The position numbers were made by a program, and so were the translations under genes. Below are positions 41,295 through 49,119 of a stretch of 64,000 nucleotides of DNA, in pieces. The DNA lies in assembly GCA_036266835.1 (NCBI GenBank), contig DATAXD010000036.1:1-64000 (forward strand), written 5' to 3'. Every line of letters starts with the position of its first letter. Position 1 is the first letter of the stretch. The DNA comes from Galbitalea sp036266835. Its GTDB lineage: Bacteria; Actinomycetota; Actinomycetes; Actinomycetales; Microbacteriaceae. Below the pieces are notes generated by a model. The model ran no database searches, was not told the origin of the DNA, and saw only the letters and a program-made list of their open reading frames with translations.

Positions 41295-42515
41295 CTAGAT
41301 GGAGCGAAGCGCCTGGATCGGGCGCATGGCAGCGGCGCGACCGGCGGGATAGACACCAAAGAAGATCCCGATCGCGACCGATACGCCGAGCGCGAGCGGA
41401 ATCGAGTACCCGATGATTACCGGTTGGGTTCCGTTGATCTGGAATTGTGCGAGGAATACCGCGACGACCACTCCGAGCACGCCGCCGAGCAGGGTCAGGA
41501 TTGCCGCTTCCGCCAGGAACTGGCCGAGCACGGCACCCCTGGTCGCACCAAGCGCCTTGCGGATGCCGATCTCGCGCGTGCGTTCGGTGACCGTGACAAG
41601 CATGACGTTGGTCACGCCGATCCCGCCGACCAACAGGCTGATCGCGGCCACCGCTGCAAGGAGCACCGTGAAGCTGGTGGCGCTCGCTTCCGCGGTCGAC
41701 AGCAACGTGCTGGCGTTCGTGATCGAGTAGGGAAGGCTCGTTGTCGAGTTAGCTGCGGATGCCGCGGCCGCAGTCGTCGTGCTGACGCCCAGCAGTTGGT
41801 TGAGCTCGACCCCGAGTTCGCCCTGCGCCGCATTCACGCCCGCGGAGGTCTTCGACTGGGCCAGGAGCGCACTGAGGGCACCGAATCCGGTGTATGACCG
41901 CTGGATGCGGGTGACCGGCGCGATCACCTCCACGTTCGGGTCATTGAAGCCGGTGGAACTCTGGGCCGCGAGGATGCCGACGACCGTGAACGGCGTGCCA
42001 TCAACGTCCACGGACTGGCCGAGCGCCGACCCGGTGGGGTAAAGGTCCGATGCCAGCGTCGAGCCGATCACGGCGACCTTCGCCGCATCGGTCACATCCG
42101 CAGAGGTGAATGCGCTGCCGCTGGCCACCGTAGCCGTGGCCACTTTGAAGTAATTGGAGCTCGTGCCGATGATCGAGACGTCCTCCTCGGATGCGCTCGT
42201 CGATGACACCGTGAGCGAAGTCGTGGATTCGGGCACGACCTCGCTCACGTGACCAAGCCCCGCGTGGGCGAGCTTGTCGGCGACCGCGAGGGTGATTTCC
42301 GAGGATCCGGACCCGCCGTTCGGCCGGATGGTGAGCGTGTTCGTGCCGAGCGAGGTGATCAGGCTGTTGACGCGCTGGGCCGAGCCGTTTCCGACGGCCA
42401 TCAGCAGGATCACCGCCCCCACACCGATGAGAACGCCGAGCATCGTCAGGATCGAGCGCAGCTTGTTCGCCGTCACGCCGCGGAGCGCCGACAGCAGGAT
42501 GTCGCCGAATTTCAT
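41295..42515 (-). CDS. MacB-type ABC transporter permease
   Basis: 406 residues. First helix NKLRSILTMLGVLIGVGAVILLMAVGNG, a large external domain (about 60-280, MacB core), then three helices including LLAAVAAISLLVGGIGVTNVMLVTVTERTREIGIRKALGAT, the FtsX-like signature. These permeases drive mechanotransmission rather than ordinary transport, exporting peptides, drugs or lipids via a partner adaptor. Overlaps the ATPase gene start by four bases. Confidence 0.9.
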   Translation of the reverse strand: MKFGDILLSALRGVTANKLRSILTMLGVLIGVGAVILLMAVGNGSAQRVNSLITSLGTNTLTIRPNGGSGSSEITLAVADKLAHAGLGHVSEVVPESTTSLTVSSTSASEEDVSIIGTSSNYFKVATATVASGSAFTSADVTDAAKVAVIGSTLASDLYPTGSALGQSVDVDGTPFTVVGILAAQSSTGFNDPNVEVIAPVTRIQRSYTGFGALSALLAQSKTSAGVNAAQGELGVELNQLLGVSTTTAAAASAANSTTSLPYSITNASTLLSTAEASATSFTVLLAAVAAISLLVGGIGVTNVMLVTVTERTREIGIRKALGATRGAVLGQFLAEAAILTLLGGVLGVVVAVFLAQFQINGTQPVIIGYSIPLALGVSVAIGIFFGVYPAGRAAAMRPIQALRSI

Positions 42516-43264
42516 CGCGCCGTCTCCAGCCTCTTATGGGCGGCCGTCGTGCGATCGGGGGACCGGTGATCGCTGATGATGAGGCCGTCGCTGAGATTGA
42601 CGATGCGATGGGCTCGCTCCGCGACGGTTTCTTCGTGCGTGATGATGACGATGGTGCGCCCTTGCGCCGCTAGCTGATCGAAGATAGCGAGAATCTCGTG
42701 AGTCGATTCCGAGTCGAGGTTGCCCGTGGGTTCATCCGCAAGGAGCATGGTCGGATTTGTGACCAGTGCTCTCGCGATGGCCACGCGCTGCTGCTGCCCG
42801 CCGGACAGCTGCTGCGGACGGTGGTCCGCCCGGTGCGTGAGGTTGACGGCCTCCAGCGCCTCCATCGCCCGTCGCTTGCGCTCGGCGTACTTGACACCGC
42901 CGTAGGCGAGCGGAAGCTCGGTGTTCTGCAGCGCGGTCATCCGCGATACCAGGTTGAACGACTGGAAGATGAAGCCGATTTCGCGATTGCGGACTCTCGC
43001 CAGTTCGCGCTCATCGAGGTCATTGACGTCCTCGCCCGCCAGCTTGTAGGTGCCGGAGGACGCGACGTCCAGGCATCCCAGCAGGTTCATCAGGGTTGAC
43101 TTGCCCGAGCCGGACGGTCCCATGATCGCGAGGTATTCGCCGGCGGCGACGTCGAGGTCGATTCCGCGAAGTGCGTGAACCTGGGCGTCACCGGTTCCGT
43201 ACAGCTGATGAATGCCGTGGAGCTCGAGAACGTTGCCGATCGCCGCTCGGGCCGAGTCGGTCAT
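42512..43264 (-). CDS. MacB-type ABC transporter ATPase
   Basis: 250 residues. Walker A GPSGSGKST at 49-57, Q-loop FQSFNLVSRMTALQN, signature LSGGQQQR, Walker B MLLADEPTGNLD, His switch ITHEE. Typical LolD/MacB-type ATPase. It overlaps the adaptor gene and the permease gene by four bases each, so the three are a coupled efflux unit. Confidence 0.93.
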   Translation of the reverse strand: MTDSARAAIGNVLELHGIHQLYGTGDAQVHALRGIDLDVAAGEYLAIMGPSGSGKSTLMNLLGCLDVASSGTYKLAGEDVNDLDERELARVRNREIGFIFQSFNLVSRMTALQNTELPLAYGGVKYAERKRRAMEALEAVNLTHRADHRPQQLSGGQQQRVAIARALVTNPTMLLADEPTGNLDSESTHEILAIFDQLAAQGRTIVIITHEETVAERAHRIVNLSDGLIISDHRSPDRTTAAHKRLETAR

Positions 43265-44499
43265 CCGTTGCCGCCACGGTTGCCGGTGCCGCCGGTGCCG
43301 CCGAACCCGCCCCCGCCGAATCCGCCGCCGCCGAACCTGCCGGTGGTGCCCGTAGTTCCGGTGGTGCCGGTGTTGGTCGTGGTCGCTGTGGAGACGGTAC
43401 CGATCACGATGGTTTCGCCCGCTGTGAGCCCTGTGAGGATCTGGGTTCCGTCGTCACCGACGATGCCGAGCGTCACGGTGACGGGGGTCGTCTTACCGTT
43501 CTTTACGACCTTGACGGTCGAAACGCCGTTGGCGGTGGTGATCGCTGCCGCCGGAACGTAAAGCGCATCCGACTTCGACGACTTTGTCGTGATCGTGACA
43601 TCCGCGGTCTGCCCGATCCGAAGGTTCTTGGGCGGATCGGTGAGCGTGATGGTGGTCGCATAGGTGACGATCGAATTGCTCGCCGTTCCGGTCGGTGCGA
43701 TCGCGGTGACGAGTGCCTTGGACGAGGCTCCAGTGATGGCTGGGAAGCTGATCTCTGCGGCCTGGCCGACCGCGACATTAGCGATGTCGGCCTCCGCGAC
43801 ATCCGCTGTCACGGTGAACGTCGTTACATCGGCGATCGTCATGAACGCCGACGACGAGTCGGACGCGTCAGAGGAATTGCTCGCGTTGTTGTCACCGCCG
43901 CTGCCCGATGACGAGCTGTTGGTGCCGGAGACGGTGTCGCCGTCCTGGTCGTTGACCGCGACTACCAGACCGGCAATCGGCGACCGAAGAGTCGCGTCGT
44001 CCAGGGCTTCTTCCGCGGTGGTCACCGCCGTCTGGGCGCTGGCCACCGTATCCTCCTGCTGGAAGACCTGCTGCTGGGCCTGGTCGACGTTGCCGCCCGG
44101 GCTCTTTTCGGCGGCGGTGAGCGCGGCCTTGTCGTCGTTGAGAAGAATGTAGTCGTGGTACAGGGAGGTCTTGGCATTCGATACCGCCGTGCTGAGATCG
44201 GCGGTCGCCAGCGTGCCGAGAACCTCACCCTTCGTCACCGTGGCACCGAGCGCGACTTTCACGGAGGCGACAGTTCCGGATGCGCCGAATGCCGCATCCA
44301 CCTCCCGCACGGGCGCGATCGAGCCCGAAGCGGTAATGGTTGTTGACACCACGCCCTGCTCGACGGTTCCCGTGAGCTGGGTCGTCGCGGCTGCCGTCTT
44401 CGCTCCAAACGGGTTGAAAATGATGAGAACGCTGGCGGCGGCGATGACGATTACCGCGATCAGCACGGTATTGATCACCACGGGTCGAGAGAATTTCAT
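43261..44499 (-). CDS. Periplasmic-adaptor-like (HlyD/MFP) efflux subunit
   Basis: About 412 residues. One N-terminal helix (VVINTVLIAVIVIAAASVLIIF), a lipoyl-like pair of strands (ITASGSIAPVREVDAAFGASGTVASVKVALGATVTKGEVLGTL and ATLRSPIAGLVVAVNDQDGDTV) around a coiled-coil hairpin (about 90-180), a Ser/Asn/Asp linker, then a beta-barrel domain. The tail is a Gly-Phe repeat (GGGGFGGGGFGG). ATG at 44499 matches the expected topology; a longer frame upstream lacks sense. First gene of the efflux operon. Confidence 0.87.
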   Translation of the reverse strand: MKFSRPVVINTVLIAVIVIAAASVLIIFNPFGAKTAAATTQLTGTVEQGVVSTTITASGSIAPVREVDAAFGASGTVASVKVALGATVTKGEVLGTLATADLSTAVSNAKTSLYHDYILLNDDKAALTAAEKSPGGNVDQAQQQVFQQEDTVASAQTAVTTAEEALDDATLRSPIAGLVVAVNDQDGDTVSGTNSSSSGSGGDNNASNSSDASDSSSAFMTIADVTTFTVTADVAEADIANVAVGQAAEISFPAITGASSKALVTAIAPTGTASNSIVTYATTITLTDPPKNLRIGQTADVTITTKSSKSDALYVPAAAITTANGVSTVKVVKNGKTTPVTVTLGIVGDDGTQILTGLTAGETIVIGTVSTATTTNTGTTGTTGTTGRFGGGGFGGGGFGGTGGTGNRGGNG

Positions 44500-44611
44500 G
44501 AGGGAATAGTGCACGAGATTTCTATGAACTTCATATGCGTCGACTGCTGCTTTGACGTTTTTCTTGAGCGCGCGCTCGCATAGGCTCGACTCGGAAGCGA
44601 GGACGCCCCAC

Positions 44612-45181
44612 ATGGCCAAGGACAGCAACGCGGACATTGATCCGAGATTCGATCCGGCTTTCCAGCGCGGATTCGACCCCAGCATCCCGATCGAAGAATC
44701 CGTGCCCGTGCGTCAGCAGCGTCGACCAGCCGCGCCGGCTGTCGTCGACAGTCCGGCTCCGGCACCGCACCCGGTGGCGGCCGCGCCAGCGAGTGCGCCT
44801 TCGGCTCCGAGCGCTCCCCCCGCTCCGCCAGCCGTTGTACCGGCGCCGGCACCGATCGCCGCTGTGGCGGTCATCGACGCCACAGTGCCGGATGAGGTTG
44901 ACGGCGGCGAAAGCGCGGTCGAGGAGGCTGCGCAGCCGAGCGCGGCGCGCAATCCGTTCCTGTTGTTCCTTGGCATCATCGCCGTCGCCCTGATCGCGGT
45001 TGGAGTCTGGCTGTTCGTCAGGTCCGGAGAAGCGTTCAACAGCAAAGAGGTGCGATCGCAGGGCGACTACATGTCGCTGACTGCGACGATCAACATGGCG
45101 CCGTTCATCGCGCTGCTTGGTGCGGCAACGGCGATCGGAGTGCTCTTCGTGTTCGCGAGCCGCTGGAAACGCCGCCGGTAG
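44612..45181 (+). CDS. Hypothetical Pro/Ala-rich membrane protein
   Basis: 189 residues. Acidic front (DIDPRFDPAFQRGFDPSIP), a Pro/Ala linker (about 37-85), then two membrane helices (NPFLLFLGIIAVALIAVGVWLFV and NMAPFIALLGAATAIGVLFVFASRW) and a basic tail. The front tail is cytosolic by charge. No recognisable domain. ATG at 44612 is chosen; a longer frame upstream overlaps the efflux promoter region. Confidence 0.7.
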   Translation: MAKDSNADIDPRFDPAFQRGFDPSIPIEESVPVRQQRRPAAPAVVDSPAPAPHPVAAAPASAPSAPSAPPAPPAVVPAPAPIAAVAVIDATVPDEVDGGESAVEEAAQPSAARNPFLLFLGIIAVALIAVGVWLFVRSGEAFNSKEVRSQGDYMSLTATINMAPFIALLGAATAIGVLFVFASRWKRRR

Positions 45182-45285
45182 TTTCTGCCGGGCACCCGCC
45201 GGCAGAGGAGCTTCCGATCGGGCGGCGAGCGTAGTTCTCGATTACGGGTGTCAACCTGCCACCCGCCGTCGCGCGTCGAATTGGT

Positions 45286-45795
45286 GTGAGCGTAACTGCC
45301 GCCCAGCGAGTCCAGCTGAATCTGGACGAGTTCGTCGCGCAGGAATACCCAAAAGTGGTTGCGGCAGTTGGTCTCATCACGGGTGACCGACAGGGCGCAG
45401 CCGACGCGGTTCAGGATGCGCTGGTCGGTTACCTCAGTTCGCCGCCCGCACATACCGTGAACAACCTCGCCGCCTGGTTCACCGTGGTCGCCAGCAACAA
45501 GGTGAGGGACCAACAACGAAGAAGTGCGACGGAGCGTCGAGCACTCGAGAAGTTCGCGCCCGCGTCGGAGGAGCTGACGGTCGAGCTCAACGTCCTCGAC
45601 GTTGACGTACGAAGCGCGGTTATGGCGTTGCCCCCGGCACAGCGTCAGGTCTGCGTCCTGCACTATCTGCTCGATCAATCGGTTGAGACGATCGCCGAAG
45701 GTCTCGGTGTCTCAGCCGGGACCATCAAGACCCAACTGTTTCGAGCGCGGAAAACGCTCGCTGCGCGACTGGGGAAGGGGGATGACCATGGCTGA
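45286..45795 (+). CDS. ECF-type RNA polymerase sigma factor
   Basis: 169 residues. Region 2: FVAQEYPKVVAAVGLITGDRQGAADAVQDALVGYL ... NNLAAWFTVVASNKVRDQQRR; region 4: LPPAQRQVCVLHYLLDQSVETIAEGLGVSAGTIKTQLFRARKTLAARL. Size and shape fit the SigE/SACE-like ECF group of actinobacteria. Its stop overlaps the start of a membrane protein gene, which therefore probably acts as anti-sigma or partner. Confidence 0.9.
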   Translation: MSVTAAQRVQLNLDEFVAQEYPKVVAAVGLITGDRQGAADAVQDALVGYLSSPPAHTVNNLAAWFTVVASNKVRDQQRRSATERRALEKFAPASEELTVELNVLDVDVRSAVMALPPAQRQVCVLHYLLDQSVETIAEGLGVSAGTIKTQLFRARKTLAARLGKGDDHG

Positions 45796-46516
45796 TATTG
45801 ACGACATGCTGCGGGAAGCCCTGCAGCGAATCGCGCCGGACGCCGACCCATCCGGTGTCGCCGACTCAATTCGGGCGCGAGTGGATGCGGGCGATACCGG
45901 CGCCCCGGCCTCATCCAGCGGGTTTGATCGCCGCCTCCGCCGATGGCTGCCGTTCGTCGGTCTCATTGTCGTCGCTGCGCTCATCGGCGCAGGTCTCGGG
46001 CTGTCCGGGCTCCTGGGGCATCCGGTGGTCTACGCCTCGCAAGCGGCGAGATCCGTGCCCGCCATCACCGCCACGGCGACCGCGGCGCCAACGCCCACGC
46101 CGTCGGCTACGGTCGCCCCGATCGCCCCGGTTGCGTCGGCTCCCGCCGTCAGGCCGGCTCCGCCGAAGCCGAAAGACACGACTGGTCCGTCGCTGGCCGT
46201 CGGCGCGCCGAATCCCGCGACGATTTATGGGACTGATGCGCCGAATCCGTGTGCGACGGTCACGACCGTCACAACGACAGCGCACGACGTGAGCGGCGTT
46301 GTCGCGATTCACGCTACGTCATCGTTTCCCGGGACCGTCATCCATCAGTCCGGGCCGGCAAGCTCGACGACTTTCACCTTTTCGATGCCGTATACCGGCA
46401 CCACGTCGCCGGATCTGACGGTCACGATCACCGTAACCGCGAGCGACGGGGCGGGCAATTCGACTTCGCTCTCGCGGACGTTCACGCTCACATCGTCGTC
46501 GCTCTGCCTGATCTGA
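45788..46516 (+). CDS. Sigma-factor-linked membrane protein, possible anti-sigma
   Basis: About 242 residues. A short cytosolic part (MLREALQRIAPDADPSGVADSIRARV, 5-31), one helix (WLPFVGLIVVAALIGAGLGLSGLLG, about 51-75), a Pro/Ala/Thr linker, then an outside domain of Ig-like strands (GPSLAVGAPNPATIYG ... TVTITVTASDGAGNSTSLSRTFTL). The zinc HxxxCxxC anti-sigma motif is absent. ATG at 45788 (AAGGGGG eight bases upstream) fits best. Coupling to the sigma gene suggests signal input from the cell surface. Confidence 0.75.
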   Translation: MADIDDMLREALQRIAPDADPSGVADSIRARVDAGDTGAPASSSGFDRRLRRWLPFVGLIVVAALIGAGLGLSGLLGHPVVYASQAARSVPAITATATAAPTPTPSATVAPIAPVASAPAVRPAPPKPKDTTGPSLAVGAPNPATIYGTDAPNPCATVTTVTTTAHDVSGVVAIHATSSFPGTVIHQSGPASSTTFTFSMPYTGTTSPDLTVTITVTASDGAGNSTSLSRTFTLTSSSLCLI

Positions 46517-46530
46517 CAGTAGAGGTCTCG

Positions 46531-47316
46531 CTAGTGCTGGCACGCCGGACAGAAGAACGTCTGACGCTCGGTGAGCTCGGTGTCGCCGAGGGCGCCCAGG
46601 CGAATGGGCGTGCCGCATCGCCGACACGGCTCGTGCTCGCGGCCGTTCACCCAGGTGCGATGGCCGCGCCGGAGGTCGCCCGTCGTGCTGCGCTCGAGCC
46701 GGTCGCGGTTGGCGAGGATGACGCGGTGCGCCAGCCGCACCAGCCCCGGCACATCCGGAACTTCGCCGACCGGTCTGGTTGGCAGGATCCCGCGAAGAAA
46801 ACAGAGTTCGTTGCGGTAGACGTTTCCGAGGCCCGCAATGAGGCGCTGGTCAAGCAGCGCGAGACCGACCGGCCGCGACGGGTCCGAGGTCAGGTTGTTG
46901 ACTGCGGTGTCGAGGGGGGAATCCCAGTCGGCGGCGAGGATGTCGGGTCCGAGGTAGCCGACGAGTTCGGACTCGCGCTCGCGCGGAACAACGTCGAGTT
47001 CGCCGAGCTGAAACCCGACCGTCAGGATCCCCGGTACGCCAAGGATTGCTCGCGCTTGCCAGGCCGGATGCCGCCACTTCGCGCCGGTGGCGTAGACCTC
47101 CCACGAGCCCTCCATCTTCAGGTGGCTGTGAATCGTCAACTCGCCGATGCGGTGCAGCAGGTGTTTGCCGACGCTGACTACCGACTCGACGCGCTCGCCG
47201 GTGAGGTCGACCGTCGCGAACGCGGGAACGCGGATGTCGCAGCGATCGAGCACCCTTCCCGCAATCGCCTCGTTCAGCACGCGTGCGGTGCGATAGACGG
47301 TATCGCCCTCAGGCAT
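46531..47316 (-). CDS. nei: Fpg/Nei-family DNA glycosylase (endonuclease VIII)
   Basis: 261 residues. Pro2-Glu3 at the N-terminus (MPEGDT, the Nei form), Lys in VGKHLLHRI, H2TH part LLDQRLIAGLGNVYRNELCFL, and a C-terminal zinc finger CRRC ... CPAC. It removes oxidised pyrimidines and cuts the backbone. It is the last of a three-gene minus-strand group behind lhr and ggt; the lhr-nei neighbourhood is also found in Mycobacterium tuberculosis. Confidence 0.92.
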   Translation of the reverse strand: MPEGDTVYRTARVLNEAIAGRVLDRCDIRVPAFATVDLTGERVESVVSVGKHLLHRIGELTIHSHLKMEGSWEVYATGAKWRHPAWQARAILGVPGILTVGFQLGELDVVPRERESELVGYLGPDILAADWDSPLDTAVNNLTSDPSRPVGLALLDQRLIAGLGNVYRNELCFLRGILPTRPVGEVPDVPGLVRLAHRVILANRDRLERSTTGDLRRGHRTWVNGREHEPCRRCGTPIRLGALGDTELTERQTFFCPACQH

Positions 47317-47331
47317 CGGCCAGCCCGGTCA

Positions 47332-49101
47332 TCAACGGCCGACCGCGTAGCCCTGCATCCCGCGCGGATTCGCGGCAGCTCGAAGTTCATCGCCGTCGAT
47401 CGCGACGGCGGAAAGGCGACCGAGGGTCCACGGACCGGAGACGGTGACGGCGTGTCCGCGAGCTCGAAGTTCTTCGATGACCGAATCGCCGATGCGATCC
47501 TCGATGACGAGGCCGGCGGGGATCCGCTCCCGCGGCCAGAACGACTCGTTCGCAGAAGTCGAGTGGAAGGTGGGCGCGTCGATCGCCTGCTGCAGGTCGT
47601 ATCCGCCGACCAGGTGCCGTAACAGGAACGGGAGCTGCCACTGGTCCTGTTGGTCACCACCCGGGGTGCCGAGCGAGAGGTACGGGCGACCGCCGCGGAG
47701 CAACATTGTGGGGCTCAGTGTCGTGCGCGGGCGCTGGCCCGGGCGCAGCGAGGTCGGCAGACCATCCTCGAGCCAGGTCATCTGCAACCGCGACCCGAGG
47801 CAGAACCCGAGCTCGCCAATGTGCGGGGACGACTGCAGCCATCCGCCCGACGGGGTCACCGAGATGAGGTTGCCGTGTTGATCGGCGATGTCGAGATGGC
47901 AAGTGTCGCCCTTTGTCGTGCCGTCCCGGGCAACGGTGGGTTCGCCTGCTCCAGCGGATCCGCCGGTCGCGTTTGCCGCGGCACCCGGCTCGGGGATGCG
48001 CGGCTCGCGGCCATCCGGCGATCCCGGGCGTAGCGCTGCGGATGCGGCATCCGAAACGAGTGCGCGGCGGGCCGCGACGTACTGTGGCGACAGCAGGGCC
48101 GCCGGGTCAATGCTGCCGTCGTCGCCGTACCAGGCGTCACGGTCGGCCAGTGAGAGCTTCAGCACCTCGAGAATCGTGTGAGCGCCGAGTGCGGTGGATG
48201 GGTCGAGTCGTTCCTCGTCGAACCCGTCGAGCACCGCCAGGGACTCCAGCAGACTCGGTCCCTGCGTCCACACGCCCGCCTTAAGCACGGTGGTTCCGCG
48301 GAACTCGAGCGAGACCGGCTCTTCCCAACTTGCCCGATAGTCGGCGACATCGTCTGCGGTGATCACGCCGGCGTGGTCCCGACCGGATGAATCACGGTAC
48401 GGCGTACGTACGAAGGTGTCGATCGCGCGAGCCACAAAACCGGTTGCCCACTCCGAGCGCGCCGCATCGATGCGTTCCTGGCGCGTATCTCCGCGCGATG
48501 ACTCGACGAGACGGGTCAGGGTCGCGGCCCATTCTGGACGCTTCGCCGTGGCGCCAGCACGCAGGTCGAGCCAGGCCGCAGCCGATGTGTGCCAGTGGTC
48601 GGTAAACAGCGGACGCACGGCCTCGATCGTGCGCGCGACCGCCGCGAGCACCGGATATCCGTTGGTCGCGTAGTCGATCGCATACTGCACGACATCGCCG
48701 AACTCCCAAGTGCCGTGGTCACGCAACAGGAGCAGCCAGGCGTCGACCGCGCCGGGAACCGTTGCCGCGAGCAGACCGGAGCCTGGAACGAGATCGAGGC
48801 CGAGGGCGCGATAGCTTGCGACTGAAGCACCCCGCGGCGCAGCGGCCAGGCCCGCGAGAACGCGCGGCGGCTGGCCTGCGGGCGCCACGATTCCGACGAG
48901 ATCGCCGCCGGGTCCGTTGAGGTGTGGCTCGACGATGTGCAGCACGAAGGCAGCAGCAACCGCGGCGTCGAAGGCGTTGCCACCGCGCTCGAGCACGGCC
49001 ATCCCGCTCGACGAGGCGAGCCAGTGGGTGGTTGCGACCATTCCGAAAGAGCCGCGCAGCGTGGGTCGGGTGGTGAACTCATCCGGTGGGGTGAAGGGCA
49101 T
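47332..49101 (-). CDS. Gamma-glutamyltranspeptidase-family protein
   Basis: 589 residues. Catalytic Thr400 heads the small subunit in KGDTCHLDIAD, where autocleavage would occur; TPSGGWLQSSPHIGELGFCLGSR and LGTPGGDQQDQWQLPFLLRHLV follow, as in the GGT-like family. No signal peptide seen, unlike export-type GGT, so it may act on intracellular gamma-glutamyl or acylated compounds. Gaps of 15-18 bp to both neighbours suggest one operon with lhr and nei. Confidence 0.9.
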   Translation of the reverse strand: MPFTPPDEFTTRPTLRGSFGMVATTHWLASSSGMAVLERGGNAFDAAVAAAFVLHIVEPHLNGPGGDLVGIVAPAGQPPRVLAGLAAAPRGASVASYRALGLDLVPGSGLLAATVPGAVDAWLLLLRDHGTWEFGDVVQYAIDYATNGYPVLAAVARTIEAVRPLFTDHWHTSAAAWLDLRAGATAKRPEWAATLTRLVESSRGDTRQERIDAARSEWATGFVARAIDTFVRTPYRDSSGRDHAGVITADDVADYRASWEEPVSLEFRGTTVLKAGVWTQGPSLLESLAVLDGFDEERLDPSTALGAHTILEVLKLSLADRDAWYGDDGSIDPAALLSPQYVAARRALVSDAASAALRPGSPDGREPRIPEPGAAANATGGSAGAGEPTVARDGTTKGDTCHLDIADQHGNLISVTPSGGWLQSSPHIGELGFCLGSRLQMTWLEDGLPTSLRPGQRPRTTLSPTMLLRGGRPYLSLGTPGGDQQDQWQLPFLLRHLVGGYDLQQAIDAPTFHSTSANESFWPRERIPAGLVIEDRIGDSVIEELRARGHAVTVSGPWTLGRLSAVAIDGDELRAAANPRGMQGYAVGR

Positions 49102-49119
49102 GCTTCTAGCCTCGCACCC

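Noticed and set aside
46249..47622. Plus-strand open frame of 457 codons
   Set aside because: Covers the nei gene and the ends of two others in the wrong strand or frame; composition is Arg/Asp-rich without motifs.
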